From contig BCHU01000007.1 in NCBI GenBank assembly GCA_001599715.1, positions 563,586 to 627,585 on the forward strand: a stretch of DNA of 64,000 bases. The letters are read 5' to 3'. The notes under the pieces were generated by a model. It saw only the letters and a list, made by a program, of their open reading frames with translations, made no database searches and was not told where the DNA came from. Below, one piece after another: positions 22,824 to 33,648 of the stretch (position 1 is the stretch's first letter; every line of letters starts with the position of its first letter). Origin of the DNA: Phaeotremella fagi (taxonomy: Eukaryota; Basidiomycota; Tremellomycetes; Tremellales; Phaeotremellaceae). Both the position numbers and the translations under genes were made by a program.

Positions 22824-23903
22824 ATGGCTCTCCTCACTTCTCGTATCAACCTCCTCCCAACTGCTAGAACGTTAGCGTCAGGAGTTCCATTCGCACCAAA
22901 AATCGCTTTCTCTTTACCTGCACAATCTCATGGTCATGGTCATGGTTCTTCTGGTCCTCGATCTGACGTGATTCCTTCTTGGGTCGGTAAATCTGATGGT
23001 TCATTTGTGTCTTCAAAAGTCAATGGTGAGTGTTCTTCACCACTTTATATGATTTGAATCGGAGGAGTGAGAAAACAACGCCAATTGTAACCGAAGGAGA
23101 ATCGACCCCAAAAACCTTTTTTTCCATGTCACAGACCCAACGTTAATATTTTACTAACTACCATAGCCCTACCATCCGGAATAACCTATTCAAGACATTT
23201 CTCAACTTCCACCAAATCCCTCGCTGGAGGTTCACAATCATCAACTGGAGTTCCCGATTTCTCAGCTTACAGAACATCCAACGAAGGTTCCAATAAAACA
23301 ATTCAATATTTCATGGTTGGTTCCCTAGGAGTTTTAGCTGCTTCAGGAGCTAAATCAACCGTTACCGATATCTTATCTAATTTATCTGCTTCGGCTGATG
23401 TTTTGGCTTTGGCAAAGATTGAAGTTGAAATGGGTAGTATTCCAGAGGGTAGGTCATACCACTTTGAAAAAGATAGTGTTTATTAATTGGAATTTAATCT
23501 TTAGGTAAAAATCTTATTGTTAAATGGCGTGGAAAGCCTGTTTTCATCCGTCACAGAACTCCAGATGAGATCGAGGAAGCTAACGCCGTTGATGTTAAAA
23601 CTTTACGTGATCCACAAACCGATGAGGACAGAGTTCAAAGACCAGAATGGTGGGTCTTACCAAAATCCAAAAGGTCTGAAATAACGCTGACTACCCCCCT
23701 CTAGGCTCGTCATGTTAGGTGTCTGTACTCATTTAGGTTGTGTACCAATCGGTGAAGCAGGTGATTACGGAGGATGGTTCTGTCCATGTCACGGTAGTCA
23801 TTACGATATCTCTGGTAGAATTCGTAGAGGTCCAGCTCCTCTCAATTTAGAAATTCCAGAATACGGATTCAACGATGATGAAGAGAAGATCATTGTTGGT
23901 TAG
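22824..23903 (+). CDS. RIP1: Rieske iron-sulfur protein of the cytochrome bc1 complex
   Basis: Carries electrons from ubiquinol to cytochrome c1 in mitochondrial complex III. Four exons (22824-23025, 23167-23448, 23505-23649, 23705-23903) give 275 residues. A presequence with [11 protein letters not shown] is followed by the single membrane anchor ([20 protein letters not shown]) and the flexible hinge ([19 protein letters not shown]). The 2Fe-2S cluster ligands are in CTHLGCVP and CPCHGSHYD. The C-terminus (NLEIPEYGF...KIIVG) is complete. A longer first intron (141 nt) separates presequence from mature region. Length and motifs agree with yeast Rip1. Confidence 0.97.
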
Positions 23904-24275
23904 GTTGAGAGAGAGAGAGACGACGGGTTAGGTCAGGACGAGAACGGGAAAGCTTCCAACTTTGGGTTGGATGAGGGTTTCATAGAGATTATACCAAAAG
24001 TAAGCTCGTTGAGATGCATTAATGGAATCACTGGTTGTTGGGTATGGGTATGGCTCAAGTTGTGTTTCACTCTGAGTGAGCTCTGTGAGAGAAGAACTTG
24101 TTATTGGCGTTTCAGTGAAGCTATCATCTCGACTGGGCAAGATGTTAAAGCAGTTCATTCCCGTCTAGATGATATTCAGTACAATAAAAATAAACGCCAT
24201 TCTCAACTATGCAAGGAAACCTTAACCTGAACCTAATGCTAATGCAATGCATGATGAATAGTGAATCGAAACCTT
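23904..24275. other. Convergent 3' region of RIP1 and the mitoribosomal RNase III-like gene
   Basis: This 372-nt stretch lies between converging stops. A short GA repeat follows the RIP1 stop, and the rest is unremarkable. No gene is seen. Confidence 0.5.
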
Positions 24276-25294
24276 TTATATCTTTACAATCCCACTCTTC
24301 AAAACGTCATTCCTCATCAACTCAATCCGTTCAATCAATCGAGGTTCCCTAAACTGCTTAGCCAAATGGGGTAACATGATCGAATGAAAAGCTCGCTGAG
24401 CAGCTGGTGAACCAAACTGAGAATATAAACCACCAATGACAGCTTCACAAGCCATCCCATTGATTTTATGATGTCCAGCTTGACGTGTTACCTGATATTG
24501 GTTTTCGTCAATGACGTCTAAAATAATTGAAATGAGTTTTTGTATTTACCTCGTTATGATCCCATCGAACGACTTGTCCGATATTCCATTCCGAACCAAC
24601 GTTCCTACCGATATTAACGACATGTCTGACATTCTCCAATTTCTGTTCCAAAGTCAGATTATTGACCCCCTTCCCATCCGCCTTTCTCAAAAAATCCGAA
24701 TCAAACAGATCCCCACTGAAACCGAAATTCGAATGGATGAAAATCGCCAAAAAAGTTGAGATAGCTCTACGACCTATGAAACTTAATCTTGAATTATGAG
24801 GTGAGACGGATGGATCGTCTTCTGTTATCAAGTTGGAAGGGAGGTTGGTGTGGATATGGGCGTAACGGTATGATTTGTGTGTTAGGATTTGAAGAGCTAG
24901 TTTGGGTGGGAATTGTTTAGTGTTGGGTAAAGAGAGGAGGTCGGTGAGGTAGGTTTGAGCTTCGGTTGGGGTGGTTGTATTTCTTTTTTTGGGGTTGATT
25001 GTTGGATAGGACGATGACGATGATGATGATGGTTGGAGTGGGGGAGTTGAGGTTGAGGCTGAGTGTGAGTGTAATGGTTCATCCTCTGTCTCTAGGAGAG
25101 CTGCTGAGGCGTATTGTCGAACTGAACATCTCTGGTCAGTATAACGATCATTAAATTAAGATCTTGGACTTCGAAACCTACCATTCCGATTCATCGGTCT
25201 ACTTCGCAGATTCTTCACATTCCTTAATTTACTACCCACTTGTCGTGGTTGGACACAAGAAAGTAGGGTTGAAGACGTTGAAGCTACCGACATG
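24276..25294 (-). CDS. RNase III-fold mitochondrial ribosomal protein (mL57/mL44-like)
   Basis: Predicted structural protein of the mitochondrial large subunit. The start at 25294 gives MSVASTSSTLLSCVQPRQVG, an uncharged-to-basic presequence, followed by a Ser/Thr/Pro linker. The RNase III-like region reads PPKLALQILTHKSYRYAHIH, then HNSRLSFIGRRAISTFLAIF, and ends near ACEAVIGGLYSQFGSPAAQR. These correspond to the family's THKSY, N.RLxFLGR and EAxIGxLY positions. Acidic catalytic residues are absent at the usual places, so it should be a structural, not a nuclease, member. The protein ends soon after the RNase III fold with no dsRNA-binding domain, which favours mL57 (yeast Mrpl15) over mL44. 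Assignment to that subunit is moderate. Confidence 0.75.
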
Positions 25295-25732
25295 GTTGAT
25301 CGGGAAGTTGTGACACTGTTTTTTTTTTTCAAAATTTATGATGAAGTCGCACGATCGAATTTTTTTCAAACGATTTCCGGTAAAGATATCAGGAGAATGA
25401 GTTGGTCTTGTCCTTCCTATCTACTGCTCCTACTTGTTTTCTCTATGCAGCTGAATTCTGTAATGCGTTTGATGAATTTATTAGATATTTTCAACTTTTC
25501 ATTGAAATCATGCTCAATGTGTTTTAACTTTTGGTGCGGCGTTATATAGACGTGGCATTTTCTTCGTTACTGGTACACTTGCACAGCTACTTCTCCTCCT
25601 CACTCGTCTACTACTAACCGTAAGATCATACAAACAACTCATCATGATATCTCAGCTACACACCTGACTTTTTCTCCACTTCTATACCATCCTCTCAGCA
25701 TTTCACTTCTTTCGACCAATCAACCACACCAC
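25295..25732. promoter_or_regulatory. Promoter of the mitoribosomal gene and 3' flank of coiled-coil B
   Basis: This 438-nt stretch starts with a T13 run just upstream of the mitoribosomal start (about 25319-25331) and continues to the stop of gene B. No gene is seen. Confidence 0.45.
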
Positions 25733-27128
25733 CTATTTCTTAGGTTGTTGAGAGAAGAAATCATCATATTCCCCTTTGAGGAATCTTCGACGTTGTTCAT
25801 CTGGAATGAATTTGAGCTCCTTCTCCCATGACTCAATCCAATCTGTTAAGTCATCATCATCATCTCTGATAGTATTTTGAGTTTCACCGATATTGAGAGG
25901 GAGAGCGAATCTTCGTTGACTTCTTTGTTCTCCATCTTTGATGAGTTTAGCGAAATATAATAAAAGGAATTCACGATCTTCAGAACGGTCTTGAGCTTTG
26001 ATGAGAGCTTTTTGAATCTTCTCAGAAACCTCAAATTGAGCTTCATTCTTGTGTTGAAGGTTTCGAGTCTCTCTGTCTCTCTCCAAAACCTCTTGCTTCA
26101 AGACCTTAATTTCGTTTGGGATGTCAGTGGAAAATTTTAAGAGTTTCTTGTTCAACTCGACGATCTCTTGATCTCTTGCCTTGATTGTCTTTCGGTGAGT
26201 GTTGTTCGTAGTGAGATGATTAGCGATGATGTTGTTGAGCTCGACATTATTGGCTTTGAGTCTTTCATTCTCACTAGCGAGATCGGTGTCGACTTTCTTT
26301 TTTTGAACCAAATCACGGATTTCTTCAGCTTGACAAATGTTCTGTTTCAAAAGATGGGAATTTTGAGCAATTAGATCTGTAACCTTTTTAATTTGATTTT
26401 GATACTTTTCGACGAGCTGATAGTTTTCGAGGGCGAGAGTTCCGGCAAGTTTCTCGTACTCTTCTGGGTTACGGGCTGGCTTGACGTCTGGAGACGGATA
26501 TGAAACTTCAACGAGATCAGTGGGATTGGGAGTGGATGTTATGGGAATCGATGGAGGATTAGATGAGCGGGTTGCACGAGAGACGGTCTAGACATTGTTA
26601 GAATGAGATTGTAGATACTGGATGTTCAGCTAGAAGGACATAATTTACGTCTGAATATTTCTCAGTTTCAGAGATACCGAAATGCATCCCTGCTGAACCC
26701 CGGATTAACCTGGAGACAACAGAAGTGTCTGCTGAAGAAGTCTGACCAATGATCAGTATAACTGAGTAGAGGTAGTTTCAGGACATACTTCTATATCACT
26801 GTTCCCATCATTCTTCAAGGTTGATTGCAGAGGGGCATCAATTGAACCCTTCCACCACATCAATGGACCACGATGAGTAAGCTGATCACTACAACCGATA
26901 CTACCTTCAACTTTAACAGATGAACCTTCAGCTGAGGGATGATCAATGTTCTCGATATCATCAGGCGTGAGAGAATCGGTGATACGTTTCTTGCCTAGAA
27001 ATTACCTATATAAAAAAACAAGAAATACAAAACAGCAACTGGATTGTCAACTCACGATTATTGGCAGCCTTTTTAGCTTGGGAGGTATATTTGACGGGAT
27101 CTTGTTTACGTTTCTCTCCTGCTGCCAT
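25733..27128 (-). CDS. Coiled-coil protein B of a local three-gene family
   Basis: Function unknown; about 380 residues in five or so exons. The start at 27128 reads MAAGEKRKQDPVKYTSQAKK, then AANNR, where the first intron falls in the same phase and context (AATC|GTGAGT) as in gene A. An acidic/Ser-rich segment and a Pro-rich link follow. The coiled coil contains DTDLASENERLKANNVELNN and EIKVLKQEVLERDRETRNLQ. The C-terminal signature DREFLLLYFAKLIKDGEQR matches A and C, followed by a DDDDD run and WIESWEKELKFIPDEQRRRF. Paralogy to A rests on domain order, the intron position and the YFA signature. A nuclear role is suggested only by the basic N-terminus. Confidence 0.78.
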
Positions 27129-27445
27129 GATGAGATTTTATATGTTCTAGATTGAAGATTGAAATTGAATGAAGAAGAAGAGAAACAGAGATATACGAGC
27201 GAGAGGTGAGTCACCATGGTCCGTGCTTCATTGCCACTTTGCTCACGGTGCTACCTGGTATCACAGTATGAGTACAGTGAATATAATTATTGAACACTGA
27301 TGTCATCTACATTATGTATATGTACAACAACAAATTCGAAAGGGAATCATTTACAAAGTTCTCACCATTGCCTACTTGATGTTACTTCCCTCTATCACCG
27401 ATGCTTCAACGACCACCCAGCCTATTCACCGATGTGCTGTAACAT
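27129..27445. promoter_or_regulatory. Promoter of coiled-coil B and 3' flank of coiled-coil C
   Basis: This 317-nt stretch contains the B leader with TCTTCAATCTA (27148-27158, reverse strand) and a TCTTCTTCTTC tract, both also present upstream of gene A. No gene is seen. Confidence 0.45.
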
Positions 27446-28798
27446 CTATTCGACGTGTAAAGCCTCGCGTTGCTCTTCTAACATGTTTTTGATGACTGTC
27501 TTATCTTTTGCGATCATTTCCGACAAAGTACCCAACTCGCCATCTTCTGTGAGATCGATATCGTTCCCAGCTCCAATACGATTTCTTGAAACAACACCTC
27601 GAACCTCCCTAATCTGTCGGGCGTAGCAAAGTAGAAGATCTTCTGAAATGTTTTGAGATTTGTTGAGTCGTTCTTGATTATCTTGAAGATTTTTGATTTC
27701 TGTTTCCAGTTCTTGAATTCGAACTGATTGATTCGAAGAGTCATCTGACTTATTTCGTTTCAACTTTTCAATCTCCTTCATTAGATTCATGCTGTCGTTA
27801 AATAGATCTTGAGCCGATTTATTTCGTTCAGCGATCTTGCCAGTCAAACATTGAATCTGTTTCGAGTGGTCATAGCGAACCTTGGCGTGTGCTTGTTTTA
27901 ATTTAACGATTTCTTCACCCTGTAGTTTGATGGTAGATTTATCTTTTTCTTGCTTAGCATCATGAATGGCGATGTTTTCTTCAAGAGCCTTGATCTTGGT
28001 ACCGGTATCGACTTCGGTTTTTTTGTGTTGAAGAATTTCTTGACTTTGCAGCTGATTCATGAAACGGAGCTCGCAGACTTCGACTGAAATGTTGTCTTTA
28101 AACTTTTTATGTTGTTCTAAGGACCAGTCGAAGTCGTTAGACAAGTCCAAGCTTTTATTCGTGGAATCGTTGGTGGAGAAAGGAGGTGATAATTCAGCTG
28201 TCGATGAGCTTGAAGAGAAGGGAATGGTCTATTCCTTCATCAGTAGGGAATCTTCTTAGGTTCAGGTCATATACTGACGTTGTCTTGATCCTTGGGTTTA
28301 CGAGTTTCGTGAACCATAATAGTTTTTTGAGTGGAAGTACCAGGGATTAAATTAGAAGTGGTCGACATATCGACGGTCGAAGCAGTCTAACTAATAATCA
28401 AAAACACACACTTGACAGAGAAGAAGGTGAATGTAGAACATACTGCTTCTTGACTCTCTAAATCATCTTCATGGCTCGACTCCTCAGTCACTGGTCCAAA
28501 TCCAGATGAAGTGGTTGAACCTGAATAACTACTGTGTCGACTCTTCTTGCTCGTTGCCGTCTCCGGAAGGTATTCTCCATCATCGTCATCGTCTTTCGGA
28601 GCATTCTTCTTGAGATAATCTTCTTCTTCAGGATCTAAAGGACTAGTTTCGACTCTCTGGGCAAGTGCTATTCGATAAATCAGCTCAAAATTGATGAGAC
28701 ATTGCAAACTGAACGACCAACTCACTGGAAATTCTTGTGGTTCGTTTGGATCGATCCATGGAAACTACAGGGTGAATTGATCGCTTCCTCCTCATCAT
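27446..28798 (-). CDS. Coiled-coil protein C of a local three-gene family
   Basis: Function unknown; about 390 residues in several exons. The start at 28798 (MMRRKRSIHPVVSMDRSKRT) is basic; MDRSKRT at 28760 is an alternative start. A Ser/acidic exon (PKDDDDDGEYLPETATSKKS) precedes the coiled coil, which has heptads such as KTEVDTGTKIKALEENIAIH and RIQELETEIKNLQDNQERLN. The C-terminal signature is SEDLLLCYARQIREVRG, aligning with LLLYFAKLIKD of B and ILFYFAQQVKD of A. It ends EEQREALHVE. Genes B and C are adjacent and co-oriented, while A lies 3.2 kb away beyond RIP1 and a mitoribosomal gene. This suggests an older local duplication with later insertion or rearrangement. Confidence 0.75.
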
Positions 28799-29037
28799 GT
28801 TCAGTAGATTCACTGCTCTTCGTCTATCGTCGCCGAGTCGCAGGGATAGGAATGTGAGATCAATGTGATGCAGAAAGAAGCAACAAGAGGCATAAGTAGG
28901 AACCGCCCGATGTATGGTTTCCCACGGCGGTTTCTCTGGTCTAAACTTTCTTTTTTTTTGGCGTAATAAATTGAAATTGTTGACTGGAATTGTCGAAAAT
29001 CAACTCATTATAATTACATTCACGTCATCCATCAATC

Positions 29038-30940
29038 ATGGCACCTAGAAAGACAGTCGGTATCTTAGGTAGGTGATAACTGCAGTAGATATAATTCACC
29101 CACTGACAAACTCCAGGCGGAGGACAGCTTGGTAGAATGTTAACTCACCCCGCTGCTCTTCTTTCAATCCCTCTCTTAATCCTCGACAGCGGAGACTACA
29201 CTCCCGCGAAACAAACATTACTCCCTCCACCAAACACCAAACATCCAGATGGACCATTTAAATCCGAAGCTCATATCAGAGAACTGGCTAAACAATGTGA
29301 TATCCTCACAGTCGAGATTGAACATGTCAACGCAGATGTTTTGGAGGCAGTCGAGAAAGAAGGTCTCTGTGAAGTCCAACCATCGCCTTCAACCATTCGT
29401 TTAATTCAAGATAAATATCTTCAAAAGAAATATCTCAGTGATCGTGGAATTCCAGTTGCTCCTTTTGATGTCCTACCTCCAAATCCGACTCACGAGGATG
29501 TCACTAAAATAGCAAATGGATTAGGTTTACCACTGATGCTGAAAGCCAGAACGGACGCTTATGACGGTAGAGGTAATTCACCACTTAAATCAACATCTTC
29601 CGATGATATCACCAAATCATTGAACCATTTAGGTGATAGACCATTATATGCTGAGGGATGGGCACCATTCGTTAAAGAAGTTGCTGTCATGGTGGTTAGA
29701 AATAAACAAGGGGAGGTTAGAAGTTATGATGCCGTGGAAACTATTCATCGGGAGAGTATTTTACGGGTTTGCTTGGTTCCTCTTAGAGCTGAGGGGAAGG
29801 GGATGGAGGGTGTTAATCAAAGAGCTAGAGTTTTGGCGGAAAAGGCTGTTGGTCATTTAGAGGGTGCTGGGATTTTCGGTGTAGAGATGTTTTTGATGGA
29901 AGACGGTGAGCATTTGTGTTTCGTTATGAAGGGGAATACTGATCGATTACAGGATCTCTACTACTTAACGAGATTGCTCCTCGACCACACAACTCAGGTC
30001 ATCACACTATCGAAGCTTGCGAAACCTCACAATTCGAAAACCATCTTCGAGCTATCCTTTCCCTTCCACTCGGTTCAACCTCCCTCCGAGTCCCTTCAGC
30101 AGCAATGATCAACATCCTAGGATCATCTTCGTCAATGGAACCAATCGAAGAACTCTCAGATAAAGCTTTATCAGTCCCAGGAGCTTCTGTCCATCTTTAT
30201 GGAAAAGCTGAATCTAGAGCGGCAAGAAAAATGGGTCATATCACGATAACAGGAAATTCAGATTCGATCGTTCGAGATTCAGTTCGAACTCTACTTTTAG
30301 CTCAACATGATGCCGACCCTTCATGGATTGATCCAATCGCTTCTAAACCAGTTCAAGGATTTTCACATAAACAACCGTTAGTTGGTATCATCATGGGATC
30401 AGATTCAGATCTACCAACAATGTTACCTGCGACTGCTATACTTGATAAATTCAACATCCCATACGAATTAACGATAACTTCAGCACATAGAACTCCTGAA
30501 CGTATGGTTACATATGCTAAATCAGCTGTTAGTAGGGGGTTGAGGGTTATTATCGCTGGTGCAGGTGGTGCTGCTCATTTACCTGGTATGGTCGCTAGCG
30601 AAACTGCTTTACCTGTCATTGGTGTCCCAGTCAAAGCTAGTGTTTTGGACGGTGTAGATTCGTTGTATAGTATTGTTCAAATGCCTGTAAGTCGTTATTG
30701 ATCCATTAAGTATGGTACTGATAATTTCAACAGAGGGGTATTCCAGTCGCCACGGTTGGTATTTCAAATTCAACAAACGCTGCTCTATTAGCTATTAGAA
30801 TACTAGGTACCTCAATACCAAATCTCACAACAGCTACTGAGGAATATTCGAAATCATTAGAAGAAGAGGTTTTGGTTAAATGCGATACATTGGCTGAAGA
30901 GGGTTGGGACGTTTATGCTAAACGATTAGTGAAGAAGTAG
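29038..30940 (+). CDS. ADE2: Phosphoribosylaminoimidazole carboxylase (ADE2)
   Basis: Carboxylates AIR to CAIR in de novo purine synthesis (cytosolic). Four exons (29038-29068, 29117-29905, 29953-30686, 30734-30940) give 586 residues. The N-terminal PurK-like ATP-grasp half shows [12 protein letters not shown], then [20 protein letters not shown] and, across the third-exon junction, [20 protein letters not shown] followed by [14 protein letters not shown]. The C-terminal PurE-like half has [14 protein letters not shown], then SAHRTPERM, and [14 protein letters not shown]. The 47-nt intron at 29906-29952 must be removed to restore the [11 protein letters not shown] block; reading through shifts the frame. 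The gene is divergent from coiled-coil C, 239 nt away. Confidence 0.97.
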
Positions 30941-31304
30941 ATAGTCAGCTTGTGGATATCATGTACTTATTTTACTGTTACCGTTGTCGAAGCTAATTGG
31001 AAGCACTGATTTCATTTATCCAAATACCGCAATTGTCCGTGTATGTTTTTGGCTGCTATTGGCGAGGTTTCGCTGTACTGGTACTTGTACTTCTTTCATA
31101 TTAACTACCTACTGTCGATTTGATAACTTTGCACAAAAGCATACGAATAGAGAATTGTATATACTAGTACGAGAGTACCGAGATGAATAGAGAGAATAAA
31201 GAAATGGATGAAGAAGATAAATAGATAAATAGATAGGAAATGAATAGGTGACATGTATTTTGTCTTTTGAGGGTTGAAGATTTAAACTACGTAACTAACA
31301 AAGC
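30941..31304. other. Convergent 3' region of ADE2 and GIS2
   Basis: This 364-nt AT-rich stretch lies between converging stop codons, with ATAGATAAATAGATAG-like repeats near 31197-31225. No gene is seen. Confidence 0.5.
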
Positions 31305-32801
31305 TTAGGCAGCAGCGTTAGGACAGTCCTTGGCGACGTGGCTAGTGACAAGTCAGTATCCATATCATGAAAACAGTAAACAGAAATTAAACCTACCCGA
31401 CTTGTTGACATTGGTAACACTAATCAAGTAGTACGTCAGTAAGCAATCTCAACCGTAATCAGGGAAGGTCAATGAACGTACAGTTCTACCTTGGGCTTGA
31501 GGACATTCACGAGAAACATGTCCTTCTTGGTTACAGTTCTATTCGATTGGATCAATTCAAATGTCCTGATGAGATCGGTATAAAAAAACTTACGTAGCAT
31601 TTACGAGCGGCACCACCGAAGTTGTTGAATCCACCTTGACCACCAGCACGACCTCCGTTTCCTGAGGGACCTAGATAGCAGGTTAGACAAGGACAAACTT
31701 GAAATATTGGTATGACTTGCATTGAGCGGCACGGTGACCAATACCACCACAAGTCTATTTTCCGTCAGTTGAATGTTCAATGGGCACGCATCAAGAACAA
31801 CTCACGTAACAACTTTGGTTGGAAGCGAAATTGTTGTTGAATCCTCCACCGTATCCACCGAAGTTACCAGCTGGGGCGTCACCGGATTCAGGACACATAC
31901 GGGCCTGTAGGTGATTAGTATAGAGACTTGAGTAGGAAGAGGCGCGTGACGGGTGGGTTCCAGAAAAACTGGGGATTCTGTTTCTGCCTTGTTTTAATGC
32001 AAGCATTTCTATTGTTCCCTCGAAACCCCCACGTCACACAGAAAGATAACAAGGGGGAAAGACATACGATGTGTCCTGGTTTACCGCATCGGTAACATTC
32101 ACCGCCAGCACCTCCTGAACCGAAACCTCTACCAGCACCACCAGCAGCGGCACCTTGAGGACTAGAGTTTTTATATATCAGATTAAATCCATCTCTAATC
32201 TGAAGTAGAAATCAACGAACCAAGCAGAACTTAAATGGTCCTCAGCTCCACATGAATAACAGGTTTTGGGCTTTGGGGTTGGACACTGGATGAATCATTT
32301 GACGTCAGTTTGAGAACGTTCTTGGGAGGGGAAAGGTAATTTACGTCTCTTGAGAGATGGCCTTCTTGGCCACATGAGTAACATGTCGGGGAACCTTGGT
32401 TGGGACACTCGTTGGCTCTGTGTCCACCTGATACTTTTGATCAGTAAAAAGTAGGTTAATAGTATTAGAGTCGAGGTGTCAGTATTGAGTGAGACTTTGG
32501 CGTTGTGCGCGTGTGTGCGGGGTTGAAGCTTAATAAGAACTGCTAGAAGATGATGATGAAGATGAATAACAGGATGACATCGGAAGATCCAAAATGAAAG
32601 AAGAAAAGTTTCTCTATGTACGAGGAATTATTTACGCTCGCTCGTCGCTCGCACCCCCGTACACGATCAGCAACAACCTCAACCTCACACACACACGACG
32701 CAACGCAACTCAACTCAACTCAACGACACGACAACAACAGCAGAACACAACTCGCCTTGACCGCAATTAAAGCAATTATTTGATCTTCCACCACCGAACA
32801 T
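31305..32801 (-). CDS. GIS2: Gis2/CNBP/Byr3-type protein with seven CCHC zinc knuckles
   Basis: Binds single-stranded nucleic acid; in yeast it associates with mRNAs and translation factors. Ten exons (32801-32756, 32427-32345, 32285-32221, 32161-32068, 31904-31806, 31754-31721, 31670-31594, 31538-31482, 31419-31397, 31341-31305) sum to 615 nt, 204 residues. Seven CX2CX4HX4C knuckles follow: CFNCGQGGHRANEC, CYSCGQEGHLSRDC, CYSCGAEDHLSSAC, CYRCGKPGHIARMC, CYTCGGIGHRAAQC, CYNCNQEGHVSREC, CYQCQQVGHVAKDC. Gly-rich RG linkers lie between knuckles 3-4, 4-5 and 5-6. Introns 32428-32755 (328 nt, unusually long) and 31671-31720 start with GC rather than GT. An in-frame upstream ATG at 32990 would add 63 basic residues. 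Confidence 0.92.
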
Positions 32802-32990
32802 TGTTGATTTATCTGATTTGTGTTTGTTAAAGTTGTTGAGGGATCTATCGTTTTTTCGGGAAGGGGTTGAAATTGATGATGAAGACGATGATTTTAGTCC
32901 GAAAGCCAATCGAGTCGAGGTTGTATGAAGTGATTTGAGATTGATAAAAGTAGATCTCGTTAGTGACTTGATCGATGTGGGTTTTATCAT
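32802..32990 (-). CDS. Possible 63-residue N-terminal extension of GIS2 from an upstream ATG
   Basis: An in-frame ATG at 32990 extends GIS2 without a stop. The extension lacks acidic residues apart from a few late Asp, is rich in Lys, Arg, Ser and Thr, and contains SLHTTSTRLAFGL. That segment resembles the (F/L)HT(S/T)xxR presequence ends seen in NDUFAF3 and RIP1 in this window. It could direct an isoform to mitochondria, or it may be untranslated leader. The shorter start at 32801 matches usual Gis2 proteins. Confidence 0.4.
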
Positions 32991-33648
32991 GAAAACTATT
33001 TAAAAAAAGGATGGAAAGAAGTAAAAGAAGAAAGAAAAAGAAATTAGCGGTGGCGACTTGGTTTGAAAAAACGCTGAGTGGGGGTAAAGACCTGGAAAGG
33101 ATTGGTGTGGGATTGGGGAGGGATGGTGGATGGAGAGTGATAGGTATTTGAAGAGGATGTGTTGGAAAGATTGAAAGGGATACTCACGAAATGGAATGAA
33201 TTTATTGAAGAAAAAAGGTTAAGAACGTTGAAAAAAAAAGTTTTATAAGGCAGGGAAGGGAAGAGGCGGAGTTACTCGGTGAATTGAAGCAATGTGGCTC
33301 AGAGATACAGTGGGAGGTGGTTTTGGGTGATATTCTGGAGAGAAATAATGTCATGATGAATAGAATGAAGGATGAAAAGGAAGTAGCAGATTGAGAAGAT
33401 ACAGAGATAGATTATATAGTGGTGATAAGATAAGATTAAAGAAAGGACTAGTAACTTAAATGGCACTTTGTAAAGAATGGTAACGAAGACCCGTACGGTT
33501 AGTCAGTCACTGCAGTGATATGGCGTTCAATCTCGTCATCACATGGTATAGTATCGTGTACAATGAGAGGCATATACTCGTATGTACGAGCACCAAACAC
33601 CAGAACAACCTGGCAATAACTGAGAGAGTTGGTCACCAAACCAACCAC
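32991..33648. promoter_or_regulatory. GIS2 promoter and 3' flank of the MBOAT gene
   Basis: This 658-nt stretch includes purine-rich tracts (GGAAAGAAGTAAAAGAAGAAAG, about 33010-33045, on the plus strand, hence pyrimidine-rich upstream of GIS2). No convincing gene is seen. Confidence 0.45.

Noticed and set aside
32740..32755. GT donor (GTTGTG) four nt into the GIS2 first intron
   Set aside because: Using it puts the next exon in the wrong frame and destroys the first zinc knuckle, so the GC donor fits better.
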